A stretch of DNA of 64,000 nt from Salinicoccus hispanicus. GTDB taxonomy: Bacteria; Bacillota; Bacilli; Staphylococcales; Salinicoccaceae. A model generated the notes under the pieces. That model saw only the letters and a list, made by a program, of their open reading frames with translations, ran no database searches and was not told where the DNA came from. Location of the stretch: contig NZ_WUUK01000001.1 in the NCBI RefSeq assembly GCF_009831115.1, positions 1 through 64,000 on the forward strand. The letters run 5' to 3'. The translations under genes and the position numbers were made by a program. Position 1 is the stretch's first letter. Every line of letters starts with the position of its first letter. Of this stretch, positions 8,859 through 17,424 are shown piece by piece.

Positions 8859-9425
8859 CTAGAAGTCGTACATCGATTCCTTCTCACTGCGGATCCGCTG
8901 ATACGTGTCCGTCAGCATGACCGTATCTTCGACCAGGGCATCGAGTCGGAACAGTACATCGTCATTGATGATTTCTTTATTCAGAAAGTCTTTCTCCTCA
9001 ATGAATACATAGGTGCTGACTGTCTGCGCCTTCATGTAGCTCAAGATGGGCTTGAGCTGGGTTTCAGGGATGAGGAAGTGTTTCGATGTGCCGGCGGTGA
9101 CGAAGAAGCTGACGATTTTTCCTGAAAGTGCATTGATCGGCAGAAGATCGAAAACATTCTTTAATGTGGCCGGGATGGAAGCCTGGAAGATGGGTGTGCC
9201 GATAATGATGGCATCCGCTTCCATGATGGTTTTTGCGATGTATCCGGTGTCGCCCTCATAATCCATATAGTTGCGGCCATCACTGAATTCGAGCGTGTAG
9301 TCCGAAAGGTCGATGAAGTTCCAGTCGACGTGCGGGTATTGGCTGGTCAGTTTTTCTGATACATATTTCATGGTAGTCCGTGTTTTCGATCCGATATTCG
9401 AGCCTGAGAGTCCTACAATCTTCAT
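8859..9425 (-). CDS. NADPH-dependent FMN reductase-family protein
   Basis: 188 residues with a flavodoxin-like fold: N-terminal phosphate-binding loop GLSGSNIGSKTRT and the GTPIFQASIPATLKNVFDLL segment typical of the NADPH-dependent FMN reductase family (SsuE / chromate-reductase type). Its ATG overlaps the stop of the upstream monooxygenase gene by four bases (ATGA), with AAGGAG 8 bases before it, so the two are translationally coupled. The likely role is to feed reduced FMN to that monooxygenase (inference). Confidence 0.87.
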   Translation of the reverse strand: MKIVGLSGSNIGSKTRTTMKYVSEKLTSQYPHVDWNFIDLSDYTLEFSDGRNYMDYEGDTGYIAKTIMEADAIIIGTPIFQASIPATLKNVFDLLPINALSGKIVSFFVTAGTSKHFLIPETQLKPILSYMKAQTVSTYVFIEEKDFLNKEIINDDVLFRLDALVEDTVMLTDTYQRIRSEKESMYDF

Positions 9426-10489
9426 TGGTCAATCTCCTTCTTTGTATGTTTTCTGATGGCCGGGAGCACTTCATTGCCTATCCATTCAATATTGCGCATC
9501 AACTGATCGAATGGCACGCCGCCAAAGTCCATCTGGGCGATGTAGCGCTGGTGATCAAATTGTTCATGCTGATAGAGGAGTTTCTCGATGACTTCCTGCG
9601 GGCTGCCGACGTTGAGCACATTGCGTCTGTCCGCGCCCATCGCAAATCCGCGTTTCGGGAAACCGGCACCGTTTGTCAGTTTCATGCCTTCGTTGATATG
9701 GGGGTACACTTCCTTTTGCGCCTGCTGGGTGGTTTCTGCGATATGGAAGAATCCAGCGGTGGCAACAGGCAATTGTGCGGGGTCATGCCCATAATTCCTC
9801 GCCGCTTCACGATACATATCAATCGACTCCTTGAAACTCTGAGTCGGACCGGCAAGCATCGCAATCTGCATCGGTACCCCTGCGGCGCCGGCCTTGATGG
9901 CACTCGCTGAATGTCCACCGACAGCACGCCATATCGGCAGACTGCCATTGAGCGGGCGGGGGAGAACTTTGGCATTTTTCAGTGGGGGACGGAATTCGCC
10001 TTCCCAGTTGATGACTTCATTTTCATTTATTTTAAGCAGCAGATCGAACTTCTCTTCATACAGTGCCTCGTAGTCATTGAGACTGTAGCCGAGCAGGTCG
10101 AACAGGCCGATCCTGGAGGCCCTTCCGGCAATGATTTCCGCCCGACCATTTGAAATCAGATCGATGGTGGCGAAGTCTTCATATACACGTACTGGATCAA
10201 GTGTGCTGATGATGGTGGAGGAGCTGGAGATTTTTATTTTTTCAGTCGCTTGGGCAATAGCCGAGAGTACAACAGAGTGTGCCTGTGTTGTAAAGTACTC
10301 CTGGTGGCTTTCCCCGACACTGAAGAAGTCGATGCCCGCCTCTTCCGCCAGTTTGGCAAGTTCAATGATTTCATTGAGGCGCTGCTGGGCAGATATCCGC
10401 TGGCCGGTATTCGGATTCGCAAGATGGTCGCCGAGCGTGTAGAGACCAAACTCTAATCCGTTGTCTTTCTGGATGCGAAATTGTTCCAT
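9422..10489 (-). CDS. LLM-class (luciferase-like) flavin-dependent monooxygenase
   Basis: 355 residues, bacterial luciferase-like TIM barrel: FSVGESHQEYF near residue 50, the VRVYEDFATIDLISNGRAEIIAGRAS stretch that contacts flavin, and PIWRAVGGHSASAI later in the barrel. The family oxidises small organic molecules with FMNH2 and O2. The start at 10489 is favoured over an in-frame ATG at 10513 because AAAGGAAG lies 6-7 bases before it. It is first in a two-gene operon with an FMN reductase, a common two-component pairing. Substrate unknown; sulfonates, alkanes and nitrogen heterocycles are possible. Confidence 0.88.
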   Translation of the reverse strand: MEQFRIQKDNGLEFGLYTLGDHLANPNTGQRISAQQRLNEIIELAKLAEEAGIDFFSVGESHQEYFTTQAHSVVLSAIAQATEKIKISSSSTIISTLDPVRVYEDFATIDLISNGRAEIIAGRASRIGLFDLLGYSLNDYEALYEEKFDLLLKINENEVINWEGEFRPPLKNAKVLPRPLNGSLPIWRAVGGHSASAIKAGAAGVPMQIAMLAGPTQSFKESIDMYREAARNYGHDPAQLPVATAGFFHIAETTQQAQKEVYPHINEGMKLTNGAGFPKRGFAMGADRRNVLNVGSPQEVIEKLLYQHEQFDHQRYIAQMDFGGVPFDQLMRNIEWIGNEVLPAIRKHTKKEIDQ

Positions 10490-10650
10490 GGAAGTCTTCC
10501 TTTCGTCTAACAAGAATGTATTGATTCCATTATGTATTGTATCCGATGAAATGAGAAATAATCCGTTCGGAATTGAGTGTATGCGGCTGAAAATACTGCC
10601 AAGGACTGATTTTAATCGGGGGTGTCTGGGGATTTGACGTGTTTAATTTG
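10490..10650. other. intergenic region upstream of the monooxygenase operon
   Basis: This must hold the promoter of the minus-strand monooxygenase pair. No convincing operator was seen. Together with the repeat array it forms a gene-free stretch of about 580 bases. Confidence 0.5.
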
Positions 10651-10978
10651 CACTGAGTGTCTGCGTGAATGCAAATTGGAGGTCCAACTTTCACTGAGTG
10701 TCTGCGTGAATGCAAATTGGAGGTCCAACTTTCACTGAGTGTCTGGGTGAATGCAAGTTGGAGGTCCAACTTGCACTGAGTGCCTGGGTGAATGCAAATT
10801 GGAGGGCCAACTTGCACTGAGTGCCTGAGTGAATGCAAATTGGAGGGCCAACTTGCACTGAGTGTCTGGGTGAATGCAAATTGGAGGCCCAACTTGCACT
10901 GAGTGCTTGAGTGAATGCAAATTGGAGGCCCAACTTGCACTGAGTGTCTGGGTGAATGTAAATTGGGAATCGAACGGG
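10651..10978 (+). repeat. 41-bp intergenic tandem repeat, array 1 (8 units)
   Basis: Units begin with CACTGAGTG at 10651, 10692, 10733, 10774, 10815, 10856, 10897 and 10938, an exact 41-base period. Each has the order CACTGAGTGNCTGNGTGAAT, then GCAAATTGGAGG, then CCAACTT. The TTGGAGGTCCAA part is a small palindrome. A degenerate ninth unit follows (about 10979-11060). The array lies beyond the 3' end of the minus-strand hydrolase. The period is not a multiple of three, so frames read through it shift each unit and are not genes. Confidence 0.95.
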
Positions 10979-11070
10979 CATCAGTACTCCGGACGAACGT
11001 CAATAAAAGCTCCAACTGACACTCGTATCAACTACGAACGTAAATTGGAGCAGTGGAGGGAATGTATATT

Positions 11071-12312
11071 TTATTTTTCTGCCAGTTTCAACATGGTTCT
11101 ATAAAGCAGCTCGGTGCCTGTCGCAATGTCTTCATCTGAAGCGTACTCGGCTGGGTTATGGCTGATGCCCTCTTTGCAGCGGACGAAGATCATGCCCATG
11201 TCGCAAATATCTGCCATGTTGCTGGCGTCATGGAATGCGCCGCTCATCAGCACCGGTGGTGTAAGTCCGAGTGACTCACTTTCCTCTTTCATAATGTGTA
11301 TGATATTGTCGCTCGCATCCTTTGGGGAGGTGCCACCGTCGTCGTGGATGGTGTATTCGAGATTGTGGTCGAGCGCAATCTTTTCGATGATGTTTTTCAA
11401 AGCGGCTTCATAGGTTTCGCGTCTCTGCAGATCGCTGTCTCTCAAGTCGATGGTGAATGTAACGCGTTCAGGGATGATGGAGCGGCCGCCGGGGAATACC
11501 TCGAGGCTGCCGACCGTACCGACGGAAGGTGCACCGGCTTCGGACTGGACGAGGTCGTTGAAAGCGGCAATGATATATGAAGCACCAACGAGCGGATCAC
11601 GTCGCTTTTCCATGGGGACTGTACCGGCGTGGCCGGATACACCTGTAAGTTCAACTGTCAGCCACCTTGGGCCCGCAATGCCATTGACGATGCCGACCGG
11701 CTGGTCTGCTGCTTCCAGGTTCGGTCCCTGCTCGATATGCATTTCCACATAAGCCGAGATGGCTGAAGGGTCGTATTCTGATGCTTCCAACCGATCGGGA
11801 TTAGCACCGAAATCAATCAGTGCCTGCCGCCTTGTGATGCCATCCTTATCCGCACGTTCCAGTTCACCGGCCTCAAGCTGTCCGGTAATGCCCCGGGAGC
11901 CGAACAGGCCGACTCCGAAACGGTGTCCTTCTTCATCACAGAACGACATGACTTCGATGGGAACATCGGGCTCGATGCCATTCTCCATCATCGTCTGGAC
12001 GGCTTCCAGCCCACCAAGCACGCCAATGGTGCCATCGAAGCGACCGCCATAGGGCTGGGAATCGATATGCGAACCGAGCATGACGGAAGGTGCATCCTTC
12101 TTCTTTCCTTCAATACGCCCGATGAGGTTGCCGAAGTTGTCATAGCGGGTAGCGAGCCCGGCCTCGTCCATCCATTTTCGTACGAGATCCATGCCTGCCT
12201 TGTATGATTCGGACAGGGCCAGGCGGTTGACGCCCGTCTCTTCAATTTTTCCGATTTCACTCAGCGTATGAATGCGTTCCGATAGCCTTGATGCATTGAT
12301 CATTCTACCCAT
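11071..12312 (-). CDS. M20-family Zn hydrolase, N-carbamoyl-L-amino-acid hydrolase / allantoate amidohydrolase type
   Basis: 413 residues. The GSHIDSQPYGGRFDGTIGVLGGLEA stretch (first metal His/Asp), FCDEEGHRFGVGLFGSRG (Glu pair), YVEMHIEQGPNLE (metal His) and FHDASNMA near the C-terminus place it in the Zn-dependent hydantoinase/carbamoylase branch of peptidase family M20. Such enzymes release amino acids from N-carbamoyl or related amides. It is last in a four-gene operon, overlapping the upstream membrane-protein gene by 8 bases. AAAGGAAA precedes the ATG. The substrate within the branch cannot be read from sequence. Confidence 0.88.
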   Translation of the reverse strand: MGRMINASRLSERIHTLSEIGKIEETGVNRLALSESYKAGMDLVRKWMDEAGLATRYDNFGNLIGRIEGKKKDAPSVMLGSHIDSQPYGGRFDGTIGVLGGLEAVQTMMENGIEPDVPIEVMSFCDEEGHRFGVGLFGSRGITGQLEAGELERADKDGITRRQALIDFGANPDRLEASEYDPSAISAYVEMHIEQGPNLEAADQPVGIVNGIAGPRWLTVELTGVSGHAGTVPMEKRRDPLVGASYIIAAFNDLVQSEAGAPSVGTVGSLEVFPGGRSIIPERVTFTIDLRDSDLQRRETYEAALKNIIEKIALDHNLEYTIHDDGGTSPKDASDNIIHIMKEESESLGLTPPVLMSGAFHDASNMADICDMGMIFVRCKEGISHNPAEYASDEDIATGTELLYRTMLKLAEK

Positions 12313-13033
12313 TCAAGTTTCCTTTCTGCTTTTCCATGAACAGCACAACTGCAATCGTCAGTGCGACGCAGATGGGTATTTTGATCAGGCTGAAGATCGG
12401 GGCGAAAAGCACAGCCATACCGATGACCAGTGCGATGATGCCGTACTTTGGTGTGCGGTAGGCGAATTGGCCGAGTACTGCGCCGAAAATGGCGGGCAGG
12501 ACGAAGCCGAACATGCCTTCTACAAATGGCGGCAGTATGGAAATGAAATAGGTGCCGCCGAGAATCATGATGACCAGTATGATGATGTTTGTCAGTGAAG
12601 CGACGGCGATGCCGAAGACGCCGGCCACTTCGGCCTTCTGGGAGCCGGGTTCTGCGCCCACTGCTTTTTGTGCTGCTGAAGAACAGGGCAGGCACATGTT
12701 TGCGATATTGCCTGTCAGAAACGCCAGATATGTACCGGCGACGCCAAGGGTAGGGTAGTAGGTGATCGGCTCCAGTATCCACATGATGCCGATGAATGAT
12801 GCATATCCGAGAATGCCGGCACCAATGACACCCCAGCCGGGGTGGGCATCCATGACAAAAGAAATATAAAGTGGTGGCATGAGTGACATGATAATGATGA
12901 TGAAAAGTGTCAGTCTGCCCCAGAAGTGGGACCGTTGATAAAATAGATCCATTGATGATGATCCGGCGATTCCAGGTGCTTCAGACACTGCGTTATTCAG
13001 CACGACTTGTGATTGTTCAGCTGCATTACTCAT
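12305..13033 (-). CDS. polytopic membrane protein, putative transporter subunit paired with a DUF5058-like protein
   Basis: 242 residues with about six hydrophobic helices after a polar 35-residue N-terminus. No characterised family is recognised. Notable conserved-looking stretches are ITYYPTLGVAGTYLAFLTGNIANMCLPCSSAA and GVFGIAVASLTNIIIL. The ATG at 13033 is chosen over a longer frame (13123) because AGAGGGG lies about 7 bases upstream. It sits between a DUF5058-like membrane protein (23-base gap) and the carbamoylase-type hydrolase (8-base overlap), so a joint role as a two-part transporter for the hydrolases' substrates is the simplest reading (inference). Confidence 0.75.
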   Translation of the reverse strand: MSNAAEQSQVVLNNAVSEAPGIAGSSSMDLFYQRSHFWGRLTLFIIIIMSLMPPLYISFVMDAHPGWGVIGAGILGYASFIGIMWILEPITYYPTLGVAGTYLAFLTGNIANMCLPCSSAAQKAVGAEPGSQKAEVAGVFGIAVASLTNIIILVIMILGGTYFISILPPFVEGMFGFVLPAIFGAVLGQFAYRTPKYGIIALVIGMAVLFAPIFSLIKIPICVALTIAVVLFMEKQKGNLNG

Positions 13034-13056
13034 TGGAAAACCCCTCTTTTCTTCTA

Positions 13057-13767
13057 TTATAAAATGAACGTCGTCAGGTAACCGGTTGTCATGCCGATCA
13101 GCAGTGCAAATCCGAGTGCCCATTCTTTCAGCCAGCTGAGATTTCTATGATCGGCATATTTCATCATGACGATCATGGCAGCTACCGCAACAATACCGGC
13201 GATGGTATGGCTCAGACTGGTGATCATCTGCTGGCTGGCGAGATAGGCGAAGGCGCCGATCATGGCAGCAAGAGCGATGGCGGCCATGATTTTAGGGTTG
13301 TGCTTCTGGATCTTTTCTTGAGTCCGACCCAATGATTTGGTGAACAGCATTGTAACAATCAGCCAGCCTGTGCCACCGATGAACATGGTCCACATGACAG
13401 CGGCCAGTGCTTCGATCGGAAAGGCGTCTGCACCAAGCTCCACACCAAAAGCCGAGGCACCGATGGATGCGGCACTGGATTCAGTTGCTGCGGAACCGAT
13501 GATTCCGACACGCATCAAGGTAATCGGGGAACCGATCAGAGCGATGAGAGATACGAGTATGATGGCGATGCCGAATGAAGGACCGATCGAACTGATGAAT
13601 CCTGCGCGGATGGCTGTTTTTACTTCAGTCGGGTTCATACCCGCGTCCCCAGCCGAACGGCTGGCGATCCATAGGAATACGATGGCCTGGAAGGCGACAA
13701 TGGCGACGATGATGAAGGCGAAAACCCAGAATACCGTACTGTTTGCAATCTGTAGAATATCTCCCAT
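13057..13767 (-). CDS. DUF5058-like membrane protein
   Basis: 236 residues with about six to seven hydrophobic helices. The segment AIRAGFISSIGPSFGIAIILVSLIALIGSPITLMRVGIIGSAATESSAA matches my memory of DUF5058 proteins, which are often adjacent to amidohydrolases; no member with a proven function is known to me. It lies 30 bases after the M20D hydrolase gene and 23 bases before a second membrane-protein gene in one operon. The ATG is preceded by AGGAGG about 7 bases upstream. Transport of acylated or carbamoylated amino acids is inferred from context only. Confidence 0.75.
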   Translation of the reverse strand: MGDILQIANSTVFWVFAFIIVAIVAFQAIVFLWIASRSAGDAGMNPTEVKTAIRAGFISSIGPSFGIAIILVSLIALIGSPITLMRVGIIGSAATESSAASIGASAFGVELGADAFPIEALAAVMWTMFIGGTGWLIVTMLFTKSLGRTQEKIQKHNPKIMAAIALAAMIGAFAYLASQQMITSLSHTIAGIVAVAAMIVMMKYADHRNLSWLKEWALGFALLIGMTTGYLTTFIL

Positions 13768-13797
13768 AATTGAATCCTCCTATGATGTACCTCCCAG

Positions 13798-14982
13798 TCA
13801 GGAAGCATCCTCACTCATATAGTCGAGCACTGTAGCGATGAAAAGCTTGCCGATATCGAGCATGGCTGCTTCCTGAACGTCGAAATTCGGATGGTGGTGC
13901 GGGTAGATGTCACTTTCATCCGGCATCGCGCCACCAACCCAGGCGAATGAACCCGGCGCTTCCTTCAAGTAGTAGGCGAAGTCCTCCATGCCCATCATTG
14001 GTGCCATTTCATAGACATGGTCGGCACCGAAGAGTGTTTCAGCCACCCGGCGATAACGGGCGGTTTCGGCTGGGTCATTGACGACGGCCGGATAGCCTCT
14101 GACGTAATCTACGGTTGCTGTCGCACCGAAACCTTCACATGTCGACTTTGTGATGGATTCGATCCTTGCCTGGACATGGTCACGGACTTCCGGTTGGAAC
14201 GTACGCACGGTGCCTTTCAATGTTGCAGAATCCGGAATGACGTTGAAACTGTCCCCACTGTTGAAGGAGGCGACGGTGACGACTGCTGATTTCAGAGGAT
14301 CGGTCTGACGGCTGACAATCTGTTGGAGTGAACTCATCAGCTGTCCACCGATAGCGAGCGGATCCACTGTCAGATGGGGGGAAGCAGCATGTCCACCACG
14401 CCCCTGGATGGTGATTTCAAAAGTATCCCCATTTGCCATGACGGGGCCTTCGCGATAGCCGACAGTGCCTAAAGGATTGTTCGAACTGACGTGGGCACCG
14501 AATACTGCATCGACACCGTCCATGCACCCATCTTCAATCATGAATTTTGCACCGCCTGGGATGACTTCTTCAGCAAACTGGTGGATGAACACGATGGTTC
14601 CCGGCAGCTCTGCTTTATTTTCACTCAGTACTTTGGCAACGTGAAGCAGTCCGGATGTATGAATGTCGTGGCCGCATGCATGCATGACGCCATCGATCCG
14701 TGATTTGTACGGTACATCCTTCGCATCCTGTATCGGCAGTGCATCAAAGTCGGCGCGCAGTGCAACCGTCTTTCCCGGCTTCCCGCCTTTCAGAGTGCCG
14801 ACAACACCCCTTGAACCGACTTCAGTTCTGACATCAAGTCCAAGGTCTGTGAGGAAGTCTGCGACCTTCTTTGGTGTATCGACCTCGTGGTGGGATAGTT
14901 CCGGGTACATATGTAGATCTCTGCGGAAATCAACCATATCTGAATAGAGCGCTTCAAGACGTTCAAAAAGTTGTGCTTGCAA
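13798..14982 (-). CDS. M20D-family amidohydrolase (N-acyl-amino-acid / hippurate hydrolase type)
   Basis: 394 residues. M20D hallmarks: DFRRDLHMYPELSHHE, ALRADFDALPIQD, MHACGHDIHTSGLLHVA (CGHD metal ligands), IHQFAEE (catalytic Glu pair), GRGGHAASPH, and MMGMEDFAYY plus HHHPNFDV at the C-terminus. The family cleaves N-acyl or N-acetyl amino acids, including N-acetyldiaminopimelate. It starts with TTG, with GGAG 8 bases before; the paralog at 22712 also starts with TTG-CAG and the same LFEQLE-like N-terminus, which supports both starts. First gene of the four-gene operon, 29 bases downstream of a CodY-like box. Confidence 0.9.
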   Translation of the reverse strand: MQAQLFERLEALYSDMVDFRRDLHMYPELSHHEVDTPKKVADFLTDLGLDVRTEVGSRGVVGTLKGGKPGKTVALRADFDALPIQDAKDVPYKSRIDGVMHACGHDIHTSGLLHVAKVLSENKAELPGTIVFIHQFAEEVIPGGAKFMIEDGCMDGVDAVFGAHVSSNNPLGTVGYREGPVMANGDTFEITIQGRGGHAASPHLTVDPLAIGGQLMSSLQQIVSRQTDPLKSAVVTVASFNSGDSFNVIPDSATLKGTVRTFQPEVRDHVQARIESITKSTCEGFGATATVDYVRGYPAVVNDPAETARYRRVAETLFGADHVYEMAPMMGMEDFAYYLKEAPGSFAWVGGAMPDESDIYPHHHPNFDVQEAAMLDIGKLFIATVLDYMSEDAS

Positions 14983-15010
14983 AACATCATCTCCATTTCT
15001 GAATTAATAT

Positions 15011-15025
15011 ATTATTCAGAATAAT
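15011..15025. promoter_or_regulatory. CodY-like palindrome upstream of the M20/DUF5058 operon
   Basis: ATTATTCAGAATAAT is a perfect 7-1-7 inverted repeat and matches the CodY consensus AATTTTCWGAAAATT at 11 of 15 positions. It lies between the divergent M20D operon and selO. CodY control of amino-acid salvage genes would be typical of Firmicutes; the match is by eye. Confidence 0.5.
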
Positions 15026-15158
15026 CAACATTAATGCGCCTGTCAAATCCATGTAAGGTATTCTTATACATCGTCTGAATTCCATGCGATTGGGAATTAC
15101 GTTTTGAATTTGGTAGAATGAAGGTATAATACATGCATTTTCAAAGGGAAGGGATCAT

Positions 15159-16607
15159 ATGAAAGAAAGTGGATGGCAATTGGAACATAGCTATGCGGGC
15201 CTGCCGGATGTGTTCTACAAAGAGACGCAGCCGGAGACTGCAGAGTTTCCCGAGATCGTCCTGTTCAATTGGAATTTGGCAAAGTCGCTTGGACTGGATC
15301 CGAGAAACCTCCAATTGGAATCAAGTGAAGTATTTTCTGGAAACAGGATTCCGGATGGCGGACTGCCGATTGCGCAGGCGTATGCCGGCCATCAGTTCGG
15401 CAACTTCACCATGCTGGGTGATGGACGTGCAATCCTGCTCGGCGAACAGATCACACCGGAGGGCAGGCGTGTGGACATTCAGTTGAAAGGCGCTGGCCGG
15501 ACAGTCTTCTCCCGAATGGGTGATGGCCGTTCACCACTTGGGCCGATGCTGCGTGAATACATCATCAGCGAGGCCATGCATGCGCTCGACATTCCGTCGA
15601 CCCGGGGACTTGCACTGGTAACAACAGGGGAAGCAGTCAGCCGTGACCGCATGCTGCCGGGTGCAGTACTCACACGGGTGGCAGCAAGCCATTTGCGGGT
15701 CGGGACATTCGAATATGCAGCGCGTCTGGAAGATGCGTCTCATATCAGAACGCTGGCCGACTATGCCATGGAGCGTCATTATCCCGAAATTGAAGTGCCA
15801 GACAAATACCTGAAATTCCTCGATGCAGTCATCGACCGCCAGGCTGCACTCATCAGCAGATGGCAGCTTGTCGGATTTATTCATGGTGTGATGAACACTG
15901 ATAATATGACCATCAGCGGAGAGACGATCGACTATGGCCCTTGTGCTTTCATGGATATGTATGATCCGGAGACCGTATTCAGTTCGATTGATGTCAATAA
16001 ACGCTACAGATACCGTAATCAGCCCGGCATTGCACAATGGAACCTTGCGCGACTTGCCGAAACACTGCTGCCGCTGATCCATGATGACAAGGAGGAAGCG
16101 ATGAAGATTGCACAAGCTTCCCTGGGGAACTTCGGCAAGCTGTATAATAATTACTGGCAGTCAGGCATGAGAAGAAAGATAGGACTGGTCGGTGGAGAAG
16201 AAATTGATGACAGTCTGGCGAACGAACTGCTTGATCTGATGCATCAGTATAAGGCGGATTTTACGAAGACATTCAGAATGCTGTCGCTCGATGCACTGGA
16301 AGATATGCCGCTATACGCGACCGAAGCATTCAAGAACTGGTATGAGAGGTGGCAAGAGCGCCTGGAGTCACAGAGACTCCCTGTCGAATCGGCATACGAA
16401 CAGATGCGCAGCGTCAATCCTGCTGTCATTCCGCGCAACCATCTGGTGGAAGAAGCATTGGATGCTGCAGTCGAAAACGGAGACTTCACCAAGGCATCCA
16501 AGCTGATTGAAGTGCTGAGCAGTCCGTTTGAAGATGGGCACGATAGAATGTTCAAGGAGCCGCCGGAAGATGAAGAAAGAGTGCACATGACGTACTGCGG
16601 CACATGA
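15159..16607 (+). CDS. selO: protein adenylyltransferase SelO (YdiU/UPF0061)
   Basis: 482 residues, the usual length of the short SelO class. Diagnostic stretches: AYAGHQFGNFTMLGDGRAILLGE, QLKGAGRTVFSRMGDGRSPLGPMLREYI, STRGLALVTTGE, RVAASHLRVGTFEY, and GFIHGVMNTDNMTISGETIDYGPCAFMD (pseudokinase metal/ATP site). SelO transfers AMP to Ser/Thr/Tyr residues of redox-related proteins in studied species. GGGAAGGG lies 7 bases before the ATG. Transcribed divergently from the M20 operon and closed by a strong terminator. Confidence 0.95.
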   Translation: MKESGWQLEHSYAGLPDVFYKETQPETAEFPEIVLFNWNLAKSLGLDPRNLQLESSEVFSGNRIPDGGLPIAQAYAGHQFGNFTMLGDGRAILLGEQITPEGRRVDIQLKGAGRTVFSRMGDGRSPLGPMLREYIISEAMHALDIPSTRGLALVTTGEAVSRDRMLPGAVLTRVAASHLRVGTFEYAARLEDASHIRTLADYAMERHYPEIEVPDKYLKFLDAVIDRQAALISRWQLVGFIHGVMNTDNMTISGETIDYGPCAFMDMYDPETVFSSIDVNKRYRYRNQPGIAQWNLARLAETLLPLIHDDKEEAMKIAQASLGNFGKLYNNYWQSGMRRKIGLVGGEEIDDSLANELLDLMHQYKADFTKTFRMLSLDALEDMPLYATEAFKNWYERWQERLESQRLPVESAYEQMRSVNPAVIPRNHLVEEALDAAVENGDFTKASKLIEVLSSPFEDGHDRMFKEPPEDEERVHMTYCGT

Positions 16608-16623
16608 TGCATATTATATGAAG

Positions 16624-16662
16624 AAAAGCGTATTCATCAGGTTCGATGAATACGCTTTTTGT
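16624..16662 (+). terminator. Rho-independent terminator of selO
   Basis: A 15-bp perfect stem, AAAAGCGTATTCATC against GATGAATACGCTTTT, with a 6-base loop and a T tail. Confidence 0.93.
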
Positions 16663-16755
16663 GCAGGGTTCTGGTTTTTATTTGACGGGGCCGGTTTGGG
16701 ATGCCATTCGTCCGGCCCGCGAGTGTCAATAACGCACCGACATTCCATCCAACCC

Positions 16756-17349
16756 TCATTTTCTTCGTCTGACGTTAAAGAAGTCGCCGCCTTTTTTCTT
16801 TTCATCATCTGTGCCCCAGTCGACAACTTCGGATTTCTTCAATAGATGGGGAATATGCTTTGAGCAGTGGATATAGGCTTCGTCCACCCGGATGACCACC
16901 CAACGTTCGGCGCGGCCATCTTCTTCCTGTTGCAGCCTCTGGATGGTGTCGTCATCAATGCCGAGTGATGCGAGCGATTCATCTTCCAGAATTTCTGCAG
17001 TGCCGTTGACGTGGAGTCCGATATGGTGGGTATGGAAATCGATGAACATCAGACCGATATGGGGGTTTTCGCTGATATTGCCGAGACTGGCCATGACCCC
17101 GTTGCCACGGTACTCGGGGTAGAACAGTGTGCGTTCATCAAGTACCCTGACAAATCCGGGGTTGCCCGCACGGAAGGTGTTGTCACAATTGCCCTCGCTG
17201 TCTGATGTAGCCACAAAAGCCATCTCCTGTTCCGAGATGAATTGTGCCATATCCGTATTCAGATGATCGAGCACCTGGTTATTATAGAATGCTTCGGCAC
17301 GCCGCTTTGTGCCATACTTCGACTGAAGATTGCGTTCTCCTTGAGACAT
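16756..17349 (-). CDS. pyridoxamine 5'-phosphate oxidase-family (flavin-binding) protein
   Basis: 197 residues, split-barrel flavin-binding fold of the PPOX family: FISEQEMAFVATSDSEGNCDNTFRAGNPGFVRVLDERTLFYPEYRGNG and NPHIGLMFIDFHTHHIGLHVNGTAEI are the usual core blocks. Members include pyridoxamine-phosphate oxidase, F420 or flavin reductases and heme-degrading relatives; this subgroup has no settled function. The start at 17349 is preferred because AAAGGAAA precedes it by 5 bases, whereas the longer frame has none. It lies downstream of gpx but is separated from it by a terminator. Confidence 0.82.
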   Translation of the reverse strand: MSQGERNLQSKYGTKRRAEAFYNNQVLDHLNTDMAQFISEQEMAFVATSDSEGNCDNTFRAGNPGFVRVLDERTLFYPEYRGNGVMASLGNISENPHIGLMFIDFHTHHIGLHVNGTAEILEDESLASLGIDDDTIQRLQQEEDGRAERWVVIRVDEAYIHCSKHIPHLLKKSEVVDWGTDDEKKKGGDFFNVRRRK

Positions 17350-17377
17350 GTTACTTTCCTTTCTGAATGCAGCCATG

Positions 17378-17418
17378 AAAAAGGTGGGCACAAATCTTGA
17401 AAGATTGTGTGCTCACCT
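17378..17418 (-). terminator. terminator of gpx (minus strand)
   Basis: On the minus strand AGGTGAGCACACAATCTT pairs with AAGATTTGTGCCCACCT (one mismatch and one G.U-type pair) and is followed by TTTTTCAT. Confidence 0.85.
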
Positions 17419-17424
17419 GTATGA

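Noticed and set aside
10530-11015. A 161-codon minus-strand frame and related frames reading QCKLGLQFAFTQ-type repeats.
   Set aside because: They are translations of the 41-bp array. Because 41 is not divisible by three the peptide changes frame every unit, and no start site or conservation is visible.
16614-16826. A 70-codon minus-strand frame between selO and the PPOX gene.
   Set aside because: It begins outside any ribosome site, overlaps the selO terminator and reads across the end of the PPOX gene in another frame.
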